A stretch of DNA of 64,000 nt from Rhodococcus yunnanensis NBRC 103083. GTDB taxonomy: Bacteria; Actinomycetota; Actinomycetes; Mycobacteriales; Mycobacteriaceae. The notes beneath the pieces were generated by a model. The model was not told the DNA's origin and did no database searches. It saw nothing but the letters and a program-made list of their open reading frames with translations. The stretch covers positions 62,001-126,000 of the forward strand of contig NZ_BCXH01000005.1 of the NCBI RefSeq assembly GCF_001895005.1, in the 5' to 3' direction. This document shows, in pieces, positions 38,301 to 44,747 of this stretch; position 1 is the stretch's first letter; the number at the start of each line of letters is the position of its first letter. The position numbers and the translations under genes are program-made.

Positions 38301-39182
38301 GTGGTGCGGGTGATCGATGCACTCGCCGACGAACTCGGACGATCGGTGCCCGTCAGCGCACTGCTGATGCACCCGACGGCGGCATCGCTCGCCGCGAAGC
38401 TCGACGGGATGGGCGACGACGGAGACGCCGTGTTCGATGTGCTGCTGCCACTGCGCGCGGACGGCGACGGTGAGCCGCTGTTCTGCATCCACCCGGCGAT
38501 CGGGATCGCGTGGAGCTACCTGGCGCTGCTCGGCGTCACCGATCGACCGCTGTACGGGCTGCAGGTTCCCGGCATCGCCGATGGGGACCAGTTGCCGTCG
38601 TCGATCGATGCTTTCGCTGCCCGGTACGTACGTGAGATCCGTGCCGTGCAGCCGCACGGTCCGTACCACTTGCTCGGATGGTCTCTCGGCGGCGTGATCG
38701 CCCATGCGGCGGCGACGGTGTTGCAGAACTCGGGTGAAGAAGTCGCCCTGCTCGTGCTCGTCGACGCGCAGTTGTCGGCTCCCGCCGATGTGCAGGAGTT
38801 CGGCGTCGACGATCTGGCGCGTCAGCTCGGTGTGGCCGGATCGTCGTTCGAGGAGATCGTTCGCCAATTGCGGCACACGAGAAGCGAACTCGGTTTTCTC
38901 ACCGGCGATCATCTGCGTAGGATGTATGCGCCGGTGGTCGCGGCGTCCGGGTGGGTTGCAGCGCACCGACCGAGAGTATTCGACGGCGATGTGGTCTACT
39001 TCGCAGCTCGAGGATCTTCCGCGTCACCGTCGTTCGGTGCGCAGCAGTGGGAGCAGTACGTCGACGGCCGGATCTCGGTCCACCGCGTCGACGCAGCACA
39101 TGAAGACATGTTGGGTGAAGCAGGCGCCCACGCTTTGGGCCGAGTGATCGGCATGGCATCTGTCGCGGAAGGCGTGGCGTGA
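29364..39182 (+). CDS. Trimodular non-ribosomal peptide synthetase, C-A-T-C-A-T-C-A-T-TE
   Basis: 3272 residues. Domains with approximate motif positions: starter condensation domain (HHVVMDG ~143), A1 (HTSGSTGKPK ~599), T1 (GGDSLS ~966), C2 (HHISVDG ~1149), A2 (HTSGSTGTPK ~1594), T2 (GGDSLS ~1959), C3 (HHIAVDG ~2137), A3 (YTSGSTGAPK ~2599), T3 (GGHSLS ~2974) and a thioesterase (GWSLGG ~3105, a possible His in DAAHEDML). All HHxxxDG, carrier Ser and A10 Lys (SGKLDR, NGKLDR, SGKVDA) are present, so every module looks active. No epimerisation or methylation domain. An N-terminal condensation domain with no upstream module suggests the first residue is acylated (lipo-initiation). Hand-read binding-pocket codes (A1 DAQIDGAVLK, A2 DALLAGAVVK, A3 DAFCVAAIMK) match no substrate I know well; A3 looks hydrophobic or aromatic. 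Predicted product: an acylated tripeptide released by hydrolysis or cyclisation. Confidence 0.96.
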   Translation: MASEVGVPVEVDRFPLSAAQLNIYFAQKLAPQVPFTIAQYVEIRGDIDPATLIRATDIACRELESPGVRLGESDGRPYQWYDDNVPYAMIYRDLRDHADPVGYALEYMDEQYRKPVDLVRDQLIASEIIQVGDTHYFWYSRAHHVVMDGLGAISVQERTAAAYTALQAGTDIPKTRAVGVRAIYDYETAYPGSSRYDTDRAYWVGRLDGHDDAPRLAGNAGGSVPSDVSVGVGAVLDAELTDAMAEVARRYNSSDVPVVLATFALYLARMTGTDDVMLSLPVSGRATTKLRESSGMMSNIVPLRIGVDPDVTIEELLRRIQVELTGALRHQRFRVEDMQRENDASFEGSTSAGRGAFGPTVNIMMYDSTIRLGDVIGEYRVLSSGPIDDMMVNVYPGVAGASTRVDFLGNPAIYSTEELGAHHERFLSLLRAVVAAPDGVLLADLTVLSEAEERSLVQPTPAGPAPALLPTLLRPGTVVGELDYDEFLSQAHHVAALLPAGPETRIAIALDRSPHSVLALWSVTLAGGSFVPVDPHDPHDRLASLLGAAGVRYGITDRATAPTLPGAVQWTAIEDLLDSDAPAFIEPRGSIDNEAYLIHTSGSTGKPKAVSVTHRGLAAMAVSAAARYGITESSRVLHLASPVFDASLQEILSAFVAGATLVIAPADAHAGPALAELLDTERVTHLITAPAVLATLEPLDVKGLDVFDVGGEACSPALRDRFAAVGPAMLNAYGPTEATVLATLSTPMGVGERVSIGAPLPGVRALVLDARLRPVPHGGLGELYLGGDGLARGYDGQFGVTASRFVADPASPGQRLYRTGDLVRWSVDGAALEFLGRADQQVQLHGRRIELGEIESVAAQLDGVDAVAVVVRGDRLIAYVVGRTQGLDAHLKALLPAWMVPGRIIELDRLPTTTSGKLDRRALPAPDQSFEYTPPQTDTERAVAAVFAEVLGVAEVGRSHSFFELGGDSLSATRVVARLGSAVSLSVVFDTPTVAAIAHALDSGVEQDNSLDLLAVVVPDRVPLSYTQQRMWFLNQFDSESTAYTMPVALRLPADGDPALVVTALRDVLERHESLRTYFPDDGDGPQQVVVPTAGVLTEIPTRTVQAERLDTVVAQLSSVGFDVAAEVPVRASLLNLSSGDTVVVIVLHHISVDGWSIDPLVRDFTVAYLARAAGHAPTWSRLRAQYSEYAVWNRAVVDAAADEQLAYWTSALTGDGLAALPTDRPRPPVQSMETGSVSLNLGAELYGQLRRLALAENVTSFMVVHAALALTLSRFSGDTRTVVGSPSAGRGHAALDDMVGMFVSTVPLAVDIDPGARFTDLLAAVRRADLDAFAHSDLPFERIVDALATDRSLDRHPLFQVMLAFDNAPHRSVEDLPVTVLPITTNTSEFDLNLVLTETPDGIAGDIEYAVDLFDHITVDRFASAFVTVLRAVVEDPAVVVGDIELAEPAYVPGDVPAGTLLDLLVAGNLAIDGEEAVTYRELDSRSNRLARLLIGRGAAPETTVALSLERSAQYIVALWAVAKSGAAFVPVDPGFPALRREQILTGTYLGFGGDEPGVQWLDESAAAEFSDAPVTDADRTAALLPQHPAYVVHTSGSTGTPKPVTVTHAGVYALAQQVVPRYDVTSDSRVLHGYSVNFDAAVLELVLAFGAGATMVIAPMGLSGGEDMARFLDTHAVTHYLSTPAVLATVPPVDGVATVAVGGDVLGGDVARQWAPGRRMLNAYGPSEATVVATLTEPLLPGDPVTIGAALDHVHALVLDSRLQPVPVGGIGELYLGGAGIARGYRGRSGQTAERFVAAPHGRRLYRTGDLVRADGTGAFGFIGRVDSQVQIRGVRIELGDIEAALLAHPDVDAAAADVRDGSVFAWVVTGAADTALTSWLSTRLPLSMMPASVVRVERLPVTANGKLDRGALVTPVPVTGDPAASRTLTEDVIAGIFADTLGIADSSADANFFVQGGDSLSATRATSRIGAALGTHVPVRTLFEAPTARGLAAAIDELSEAYVPAPALTHRAPDDALSPAERRMWLQNRFDPTSPAYNIAFSLPLPAGTDLEVLRAAIIDVLRRHLPLRTVYESTADGPVTTLLDASVVAASLDDRHTDAAALAVTGFDLTVEAPVRLNLVRRFGRLELVVVAHHIAVDGLSLAPLIRDVDTALTARTAGLQPEFTPLTVDYADYRVWQQDVLDVVAAEQLGYWRRTLAGLPDYLELPTGTPDPFEDATAVAFEIDAAVLAELRGLANRLGATLFVVIHAALAAVLAEASGTRDIAIGTPVSGRTEPALDDLVGMFVGTIVLRTDVPPNKTFEEFVTDVRNIDLDAFAHSSVPFDWVVDAVEPTRVVDSHPLFQVLLAVGALEIPELDLGSGITMPERIAIAATQFDLEVVIEHTADGLSGQLAYNADRFERSVCQALADRLTAVLNSVAAQPTIQLGSTAFLSPCPDVVTRGGGALDPYTLADLVRRAAAQWPNATAVVDGADSITYAELDRRSNAVLENILDEGAQPGTLVAVALPRSIDLVTAVWAVAKSGAGYLPIDPKHPAARIAEIIEHAQPVTGVTRASLAPPGGNWVLVDDAESSYEPESSYKPGSFAAHVDDTAYVIYTSGSTGAPKGVRVTHRGIADLVQSQRDLFGVDEDSRVLQFASPGFDASVFEMLLALGAGAGLVVVPSDVYAGRELESVIRSGGVTHVCLTPTVLQITDPAATPSVQVVVMAGEAANSELVQRWNLGATVFNAYGPTETTIMATSTPALGYSSTVTIGGPVRGFDAVVLDTRLRPVPDNVVGELYLGGSGLAEGYLDQPALTAGRFVPNLLAGNGTRLYRTGDLVRWTTHRGVRELEYLGRVDSQVKIRGHRVELAEVEAALLRHPAVEQASVVGQGNSLAAYVVGDGDAGAVREFLTRTIPAYMVPGTVTVVDALPMSISGKVDASRLPEPTLPRTQHLEPSTPLEHSVRASFAEVLELDPERIGVDDNFFDLGGHSLSVVRVIDALADELGRSVPVSALLMHPTAASLAAKLDGMGDDGDAVFDVLLPLRADGDGEPLFCIHPAIGIAWSYLALLGVTDRPLYGLQVPGIADGDQLPSSIDAFAARYVREIRAVQPHGPYHLLGWSLGGVIAHAAATVLQNSGEEVALLVLVDAQLSAPADVQEFGVDDLARQLGVAGSSFEEIVRQLRHTRSELGFLTGDHLRRMYAPVVAASGWVAAHRPRVFDGDVVYFAARGSSASPSFGAQQWEQYVDGRISVHRVDAAHEDMLGEAGAHALGRVIGMASVAEGVA

Positions 39183-40069
39183 TGGAATCAGTGACAGCGA
39201 AAAAGCTGGAGCCGTACGTGGACAACGTGCAGGCTCATTACGATCTGTCGGACGAGTTCTTCGAACTGTTTCTCGATCCGAGCATGACCTACAGCTGCGC
39301 GTACTTCGAGCGCGAGGACATGACGCTCGAGCAGGCGCAGACGGCCAAGATCGATCTGGCGCTCGGCAAGCTGGACCTACGCCCCGGCATGACATTGCTC
39401 GACGTCGGATGTGGTTGGGGCGCACTGGCCACGCGGGCAGTGGAGAAGTACGACGTCGACGTCATCGGACTGACGTTGAGCCAGAACCAGTTCGAGCACG
39501 CCGGCAGGGCCGTGAAGAACCTGTCGAGTACGCGCACTGCCGAGATCCGTCTGCAGGGCTGGGAGGATTTCGATCAGCCCGTCGACCGGATCGTCAGCAT
39601 CGGTGCGTTCGAACACTTCCGGCGCCAGCGGTACTCCGCGTTCTTCGACAAATGTCGATCGGTACTGCCCGACGACGGCCGGATGTTGTTGCACACCATC
39701 GTGATGCGGCCGTTGGCCGAGATCATGGCGAGCGGGGTGGTCTTCACTCGTGAGGACGCGCACTTCGTGCGCTTCATCATGCGGGAGATCTTTCCCGGCG
39801 GTCAGCTCGCGCTGTCGGACATGGTGGCGAGCAAGGCCACGGCGTCGGGATTCCGCGTCGAACGTGAGCACGCGCTCGGCCCGCACTACGTACGCACTCT
39901 CGACGCGTGGACCGACCGACTCGTCGCCGCACGGGAGGAGGCGATCGAGTTGTCCTCGGTGGAGAACTACGACCGGTACATCCACTACCTCACCGGCTGT
40001 TCGTCGCGCTTCGAAGATGGTCGGATCGATGTGGTCCAATTCAGCCTGGGGTTGGCCCCGCCTGGTTGA
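39182..40069 (+). CDS. Cyclopropane mycolic acid synthase-family methyltransferase (CmaA/UmaA-like)
   Basis: 295 residues, the length of mycobacterial CMAS enzymes. VQAHYDLSDEFFELFLDP and TYSCAYFEREDMTLEQAQ are family signatures; LLDVGCGWGALA is the AdoMet motif; GAFEHFRRQRY and the C-terminal HYLTGCSSRFEDGRIDVVQFSL, seen as YLTGCSSRF, complete the fold. These enzymes methylate or cyclopropanate double bonds in mycolic or other fatty acyl chains. Start ATG 39182 overlaps the NRPS stop (TGATG), so the two are translationally coupled; its substrate may be the acyl chain of the NRPS product rather than cell-wall mycolate. This linkage is inferred from position only. Confidence 0.93.
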   Translation: MESVTAKKLEPYVDNVQAHYDLSDEFFELFLDPSMTYSCAYFEREDMTLEQAQTAKIDLALGKLDLRPGMTLLDVGCGWGALATRAVEKYDVDVIGLTLSQNQFEHAGRAVKNLSSTRTAEIRLQGWEDFDQPVDRIVSIGAFEHFRRQRYSAFFDKCRSVLPDDGRMLLHTIVMRPLAEIMASGVVFTREDAHFVRFIMREIFPGGQLALSDMVASKATASGFRVEREHALGPHYVRTLDAWTDRLVAAREEAIELSSVENYDRYIHYLTGCSSRFEDGRIDVVQFSLGLAPPG

Positions 40070-40137
40070 GCGCGCTCGAAGATCACAAGCATGGAACCAT
40101 TCAACGCAGCTGTACCGAAAGAGATTAGGGAGCCCAC

Positions 40138-41664
40138 GTGGAAATCCAGGACTACCTCCAGATACTGCGCACACGGTGGATGGTCATCGTCGTCACCGTG
40201 GCAGTTGCCATCCTGGGTGCGCTCGCGACCTCACTGCTGACGACGCCGACGTACCAGTCGTGCAGTCGAGTGTTCGTCTCCACCTCGGGTGGATCGACCG
40301 TGAGCGAGAGCTACCAGGGCAACCTGTTCTCACAGCAGCGCGTCGCGTCGTACTCCGAACTGGTCACCGGTGACACGTTGGCTGCACGCACCATCGCCGA
40401 CCTCGGCCTCGACATCAGCCCCGCCGCACTCTCGGCGAAGGTGACCGCTAAGTCGACCCCCGATACCGTCCTGCTCGACACATGCGTCGTCGACACCTCT
40501 CCCGGTCTGGCGCGTGACATCGCGAACTCCCTCGCGACGCAGCTCACCGTGCTGGTGCGCGAGCTCGAAACCCCCGAGGACGGTGGCTCACCCGCTGCAG
40601 GCGTGCGTCTGGTCGAGGAAGCACAGGAGTCGGCAACCCCGATCAGCCCCAAGACCACGCGCAACCTCGCACTCGGTGCAGCCGTCGGTCTGCTCCTCGG
40701 TATCGCGCTCGCGGTGCTGCGCGACCGTCTCGACAACACCATCAAGACCCGCAAGAAGCTCGAAGCGGCCGCCAAGACCCCGCTCGTGGGCAGCATTCCG
40801 TTCGACAAGACGATCAAGGACACCTCGATCGTCTCGTTCGACGCGACGCACTCGTCCAGTGCCGAGAGTTTCCGCGAGCTGCGTACCAACCTGCAGTTCC
40901 TCGAGGTCGACCATCCGCCGCGCGTCATCGTCGTCACCAGCGCGGTGCCCGCCGAAGGCAAGACCACCGTCGCGGTCAACCTCGCACTCGCACTTGCCGA
41001 AGCAGGCCATCACGTCGTCCTCGTCGAAGGCGATCTACGACGCCCGCGCGTGTCGAAGTACCTCGGGCTCATCGGCTCGGTCGGTCTGTCGACGGTGCTC
41101 GCCGCGCAGGCGGACCTGTCGGATGTCCTGCAGCCGACCAAGTTCGAAGGACTCGAAGTACTCGCATCCGGTCCGCTGCCGCCCAACCCGTCCGAGCTCC
41201 TCGGATCCGCGGCGTCGCGGCGCATCATCGACGAGCTGCGCAGCCGCTTCGACTACGTCATCATCGACGGCGCCCCGCTGCTCCCGGTCACGGACTCCGC
41301 GCTGCTCACCACGCACAGTGACGGCGCGTTGATCGTCGCGCGGTTCGGACACACCAGCGAGAACGAGGTCACCCGCGCAGTCGGCAACCTCGAGACCATC
41401 GGCGCGCACGTACTCGGCGCCGTGTTCACGATGATGCCGGTCGGCCGTAAGGGCGGCGACAACTACTCGTACTACTACGAGACCGACAAGTCGATCCCGC
41501 GTCAGACACCCAATCCGGTCACGCCTGGAACCGTCGCGGCACCGCCGAAGGACGTCACGCCGCCGTCGTCGAACGGCACCGTAGGCGTCTCGGCGGCGGC
41601 TCCGGCGCCGACCGAATATCCGCGGGCCGAGGTCACCTCGTCGTCGCGGAGATACAAGGAATGA
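40138..41664 (+). CDS. Polysaccharide co-polymerase with tyrosine autokinase domain (BY-kinase)
   Basis: 508 residues. Wzz-like N-terminal part with two membrane helices (WMVIVVTVAVAILGALATSLL near 15-35 and LALGAAVGLLLGIALAVL near 180) and the Pro-containing ATPISPKTTRN segment before the second helix. Cytoplasmic ATPase: VVTSAVPAEGKTTVAVN (Walker A), VVLVEGDLRRPRV (Walker A', E-G-D instead of the usual D-A-D) and YVIIDGAPLLPVTD (Walker B). The C-terminal tyrosine cluster is NYSYYYET, followed by a Pro/Ala-rich tail. Such proteins set chain length and are controlled by tyrosine phosphorylation. GTG start with GGGAG upstream. The only such regulator seen for both Wzx/Wzy sets. Confidence 0.93.
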   Translation: MEIQDYLQILRTRWMVIVVTVAVAILGALATSLLTTPTYQSCSRVFVSTSGGSTVSESYQGNLFSQQRVASYSELVTGDTLAARTIADLGLDISPAALSAKVTAKSTPDTVLLDTCVVDTSPGLARDIANSLATQLTVLVRELETPEDGGSPAAGVRLVEEAQESATPISPKTTRNLALGAAVGLLLGIALAVLRDRLDNTIKTRKKLEAAAKTPLVGSIPFDKTIKDTSIVSFDATHSSSAESFRELRTNLQFLEVDHPPRVIVVTSAVPAEGKTTVAVNLALALAEAGHHVVLVEGDLRRPRVSKYLGLIGSVGLSTVLAAQADLSDVLQPTKFEGLEVLASGPLPPNPSELLGSAASRRIIDELRSRFDYVIIDGAPLLPVTDSALLTTHSDGALIVARFGHTSENEVTRAVGNLETIGAHVLGAVFTMMPVGRKGGDNYSYYYETDKSIPRQTPNPVTPGTVAAPPKDVTPPSSNGTVGVSAAAPAPTEYPRAEVTSSSRRYKE

Positions 41665-42332
41665 GGACGGCCGGGGTAGTCGGCGGGATAGGCGGGATCG
41701 TCGCGGCCATCGCGGTCGGATTCGCCGCTCCCGCGGCCGCGGCCCCCGGCGTCGTGGTGGGTCCAGGAACGGGCTTCATCACCACCGGAGGGCTCGAGGA
41801 CCTGACGGCCTGTTCCTTCGCGGCCGTCGGGTACGACGCGGCGGGCCGGTTGATCGGATTGACCGCAGGGCATTGTGTTCTCGCCCCCGGCCTCCCGGTC
41901 ACCTCCATCGGAAACCTGGGAGCCGGGCCCGTCGGGACCACCACGGTGGGGCACTGGGGACCGGACTACGGCGTCATCGAACTCGATCCCGCGAAAGTCG
42001 TCCCGGTGGCCTCCGGCGGGGGAGTCACCATCACCGGCATCGGCCGGGCAGTTCCGGGTCAGCCGGTCTGCAAGGTCGGCGTGGCCTCGGGCGTCACCTG
42101 CGGAACCGTACTCGACGTCCGGGGCGACACCGACATCGTGACCACGACGCCTACGGTGTGGGCAGATTCCGGCGGCGCGCTCGTCAGCGGTACCACGCTC
42201 GTCGGCATCGCCAGCCATGCCGATTCGATTCCTGTTCTGAGCCCGACGGTGTACGCCTCGGCAGCCGACTCGCTCGACCGACTCAACGCCCGCGGTGGCC
42301 CTGGAGCTGGGTTCCGGCCCATCGGGTCGTGA
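41661..42332 (+). CDS. Secreted trypsin-like serine protease (S1 family)
   Basis: 223 residues. Signal peptide to about residue 28 (AVGFAAPAAAAP). Catalytic triad can be read: LTAGHCVL (His 71), DYGVIEL (Asp 102) and WADSGGALV (Ser 170), with the SGG oxyanion turn. The small size and few Cys fit alpha-lytic/streptogrisin-like or Rv1815-type actinobacterial secreted proteases. ATGA overlap with the BY-kinase gene places it in the same operon, which is unusual for a protease. It could process an envelope protein of this pathway; no evidence for its target. Confidence 0.85.
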   Translation: MRTAGVVGGIGGIVAAIAVGFAAPAAAAPGVVVGPGTGFITTGGLEDLTACSFAAVGYDAAGRLIGLTAGHCVLAPGLPVTSIGNLGAGPVGTTTVGHWGPDYGVIELDPAKVVPVASGGGVTITGIGRAVPGQPVCKVGVASGVTCGTVLDVRGDTDIVTTTPTVWADSGGALVSGTTLVGIASHADSIPVLSPTVYASAADSLDRLNARGGPGAGFRPIGS

Positions 42333-43252
42333 AGTTGGTCGCGGCCGCAGTCGTAGCTGCGGCCGTGGTGGGCGGATATCTGTGGTGGAGTGCGCCCGCG
42401 TCTCGCGGGGTGGCAACGATCGGGTCGGCCGACGCGTTCGCCTGCCAGCCGCCGTCAGGGGTTCATGACTTGGCTCCTGCTTCGGCGTCCATCCCGCGAC
42501 CGGCCCCCGGTACCGTGCCCGAGGACTTCGTGCCGGTGAAAGCCGTTGTCTGCGACTCGTTCACGGGAGATCGAGTCGACGCGGACAAGACCGCCACGTA
42601 CAGCGAGCACCACTACGCAGGCGACTTCTCCGACGCGCTCGAGCAGCTCAACGCAGGCTCGGGACGGCGGCCGCTGCTGCCGGGGCAGTGCGGTGTCTAC
42701 GACCTGGCGGTCGTGGAGGACATGTGGCTGCTCGACGCCGACGGCCGCGCGGTGCAGCCGTCGTACCCGCTGCACGGCTGCGGATACCAGAACACGCTGG
42801 GGCTGTACACCGTTCGATCCTTGCCGGAGGTCGAGACCGTCGAGCATCGCGTCGAACTCACCGACGACACGATCTCCGTGTACTACGGGTGCTCACCGGT
42901 TCTCTCGCTTCCGACCCCCGGCGCTGCACTCGTCGACACCGACGTGCTCTCGGGCGGCGGGCTGTGCCGCTTCGACGTCAGCGGGCCGGTGCCGATGTTC
43001 GACGGTATCCGCGGCTACGACCCCGGCCGGCTGGACCTGCTCACCGATCTGTTGCGCACCTCGGCGCCTGCCGGTGACTGCACCGAATCCGCCAGTGCAG
43101 TCGTGGCCACCTCCGTGACCGGGCTCGACACGATCGACTGGGAGCCGGTCCAGGTGATGGTCGAGCTCGACGGCTGCCGAAGAATCCTCGCCGACGGCTA
43201 CCTGCCCCTCGGGCCGATCAGCGGCGAGCAGGCGCGGTTGCTCGCCGGGTGA
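42329..43252 (+). CDS. Hypothetical secreted or membrane-anchored protein
   Basis: 307 residues from GTG 42329, which overlaps the protease stop. One N-terminal hydrophobic helix (LVAAAVVAAAVVGGYLWW), then an extracytoplasmic region rich in Cys (about ten, e.g. FACQPPSG, VVCDSF, GQCGVYD, HGCGYQ, YYGCSP), probably disulphide-bonded. The central AVVEDMWLLDADGRAVQPS-like segment resembles septum formation/DUF4190-type lipoprotein ectodomains only vaguely. I do not recognise it. Last gene of the NRPS-BY-kinase-protease run. Confidence 0.8.
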   Translation: MKLVAAAVVAAAVVGGYLWWSAPASRGVATIGSADAFACQPPSGVHDLAPASASIPRPAPGTVPEDFVPVKAVVCDSFTGDRVDADKTATYSEHHYAGDFSDALEQLNAGSGRRPLLPGQCGVYDLAVVEDMWLLDADGRAVQPSYPLHGCGYQNTLGLYTVRSLPEVETVEHRVELTDDTISVYYGCSPVLSLPTPGAALVDTDVLSGGGLCRFDVSGPVPMFDGIRGYDPGRLDLLTDLLRTSAPAGDCTESASAVVATSVTGLDTIDWEPVQVMVELDGCRRILADGYLPLGPISGEQARLLAG

Positions 43253-43601
43253 CCACGGCCTTACGCGTCGGACATCACGCTCGCGCGATCGGCCGTCCCA
43301 GCTGATCAGCCACTCGCGAATCGACGGCCTTCTCGTCTCTGTCTCGCTAGGCCTTGCCGGCAAGGGGAGTGGCTCCGTTTCCGACCAGTCGGCGCGTCAG
43401 GGTGGAGAGATCGGCGGCGATGTCAGTCTCGAACCGGCCCGAGGCTGATCAGTGGATATGTAGAGACCGCGCCAGTCGGTGCGAAAGCGGGATGTTTGCC
43501 GTGTTTCTCTATGACGTGTTCTTCGGTGACGTGACTCGCGCGGTGAGGTGCCCAGGGGCCGGGAAGGTTCAGGTGCCGGGATGGTTCAGATGCCGGGACG
43601 T
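43253..43601. other. Gene-poor stretch with a short tandem repeat (43566-43614)
   Basis: No convincing gene. Frames such as 43354-43668 (+) are low complexity and lack a ribosome site. From 43566 a 16-17-base unit recurs three times (GGTTCAGGTGCCGGGAT, GGTTCAGATGCCGGGA, then GTTCAGATGCCGGGG), just downstream of the small minus-strand gene's stop at 43602. Confidence 0.45.
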
Positions 43602-43742
43602 TCAGATGCCGGGGATCGGAAAGCGCCACATCGCAAGGACGGCGAGGCAGATGATCGCTGCGGTATAGGCGACGGTGCCGAAAGCCCTGGACACACTGGT
43701 CAGGAGTTTCATACTTCGACTTCTGTCGCTGCGTGCGGTCAT
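43602..43742 (-). CDS. Small single-pass membrane peptide, about 46 residues
   Basis: ATG 43742 has GAGGAAG about 10 bases upstream on the minus strand; an internal ATG at 43712 gives 36 residues. The sequence is basic at first (TARSDRSRSMK) and then one hydrophobic helix (VAYTAAIICLAVLAMW) ending PIPGI. Unrecognised and could be spurious; support is the ribosome site plus the helix. Neighbours give no clue. Confidence 0.4.
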   Translation of the reverse strand: MTARSDRSRSMKLLTSVSRAFGTVAYTAAIICLAVLAMWRFPIPGI

Positions 43743-43989
43743 GGTGTGCCTACTTCCTCGGACCCCCTCTTTTTTCACAGTTCCCCTGGTGTTGTACTCA
43801 CCATCGCCGAGTGCCATGCATACGCACATCCGCCGAAATACCTACACGGCTACCCGTATCGAAATTCGCCCATATACCCCCGCCTCGAGAACAGGTACCC
43901 GACCCCGCCGAATGGACGGTTACGGATCAGGGGCGGATGCATGAGCATGAAATCACCCCCCGATTCGAACCATCCCTCCGAGGCACCCC

Positions 43990-44382
43990 ATGCACCTGAC
44001 ACTCGTTCCGCCGCTGCCCACACCCGTGGTCGCCCAGAAATCACCCGTACCGATCGGTAGGAGCACGCGCGCCCCCGATCTGGACTGGGTCCGCCGAGCA
44101 CTCGGGTGGTGTGATCTGCTCTCCCGCGAGAACTCACTCAGCGGGCCCGACCAGATGGTGGTCGCCTTCGCGATCGAATGGGCACCCTACGGCGGCGCCG
44201 ACGCCGAAAGCGTCTTCGTCAAATTCGGCGTCCAGCGCAACAGATTCCTGCACATGCTGCAGGCCGCGATGCAGCCCCGGTCCACCGAGCCGCACCGATA
44301 CCACCGCATCAAATCCGACCTGTGCCGCGACATCATCGCCGCCTGGCAGCCGTCCCTGCGTCCGCGTAAGTCGCGGGCCTGA
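43990..44382 (+). CDS. Hypothetical protein, DUF3263-like segment
   Basis: 130 residues. The first 30 are Pro-rich and basic; residues ~35-115 are a compact helical region: SGPDQMVVAFAIEWAPYGGADAESVFVKFGVQRNRFLHML, seen as AIEWAPYGGADAESVF and GVQRNRFLHML. It resembles short actinobacterial proteins with DUF3263-type helix-turn-helix-like content, which suggests a small DNA-binding or partner protein. This is a weak family call. The gene is convergent with the large kinase-regulator, the 53-bp hairpin repeats lying between them. Confidence 0.6.
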   Translation: MHLTLVPPLPTPVVAQKSPVPIGRSTRAPDLDWVRRALGWCDLLSRENSLSGPDQMVVAFAIEWAPYGGADAESVFVKFGVQRNRFLHMLQAAMQPRSTEPHRYHRIKSDLCRDIIAAWQPSLRPRKSRA

Positions 44383-44411
44383 GCGTTGGTTTGTCGGTGT
44401 GGGCGGCGACC

Positions 44412-44740
44412 TGGTGTCCGCTTGAATGGCGCACCGGTGTCCGCTTGAATGGCCCACCGTAGCTATCTGATCGTATGAATGGCGCATTCAAGCGGTGGCT
44501 GGGGTGGGCGGTGCGTGGGTGTCGGCGTGCTGGTGTCCGCTGCTGTCCGCTGGTGTCCGCTTGAATGGCGCACCGTAGCTATCTGATCGTATGAATGGCG
44601 CATTCAAGCGGTGGTGGTGTGGACGGTGCGTGGGTGGCGCGCTGATGCTGTCCGCTGGTGTCCGCTTGAATGGCGCACCGTAGCTATCTGATCGTATGAA
44701 TGGCGCATTCAAGCGGTGGTTGGGGTGGACGGTGCGTGGG
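44412..44740. repeat. Tandem 53-bp hairpin repeats with G-rich spacers
   Basis: Three full units at 44442-44494, 44558-44610 and 44663-44715; the last two are identical and the first differs by one base (GGCCCACC for GGCGCACC). Each begins CGCTTGAATG and ends CATTCAAGCG, a 10-bp inverted repeat, and holds TGAATGGCGCA twice in direct order. A half unit lies at 44419-44435 and TGTCCGCT is reiterated at 44534-44562. Each unit is followed by a G-rich spacer (GGTTGGGGTGGACGGTGCG type). The array fills the gap between two convergent genes, so it may work as a terminator. Confidence 0.85.
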
Positions 44741-44747
44741 TGGCGCG

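Noticed and set aside
35424-38966. Two minus-strand frames of 550-600 residues opposite the NRPS
   Set aside because: They mirror the codon pattern of the high-GC synthetase gene; composition is Arg/Gly/His rich with no recognisable domain.
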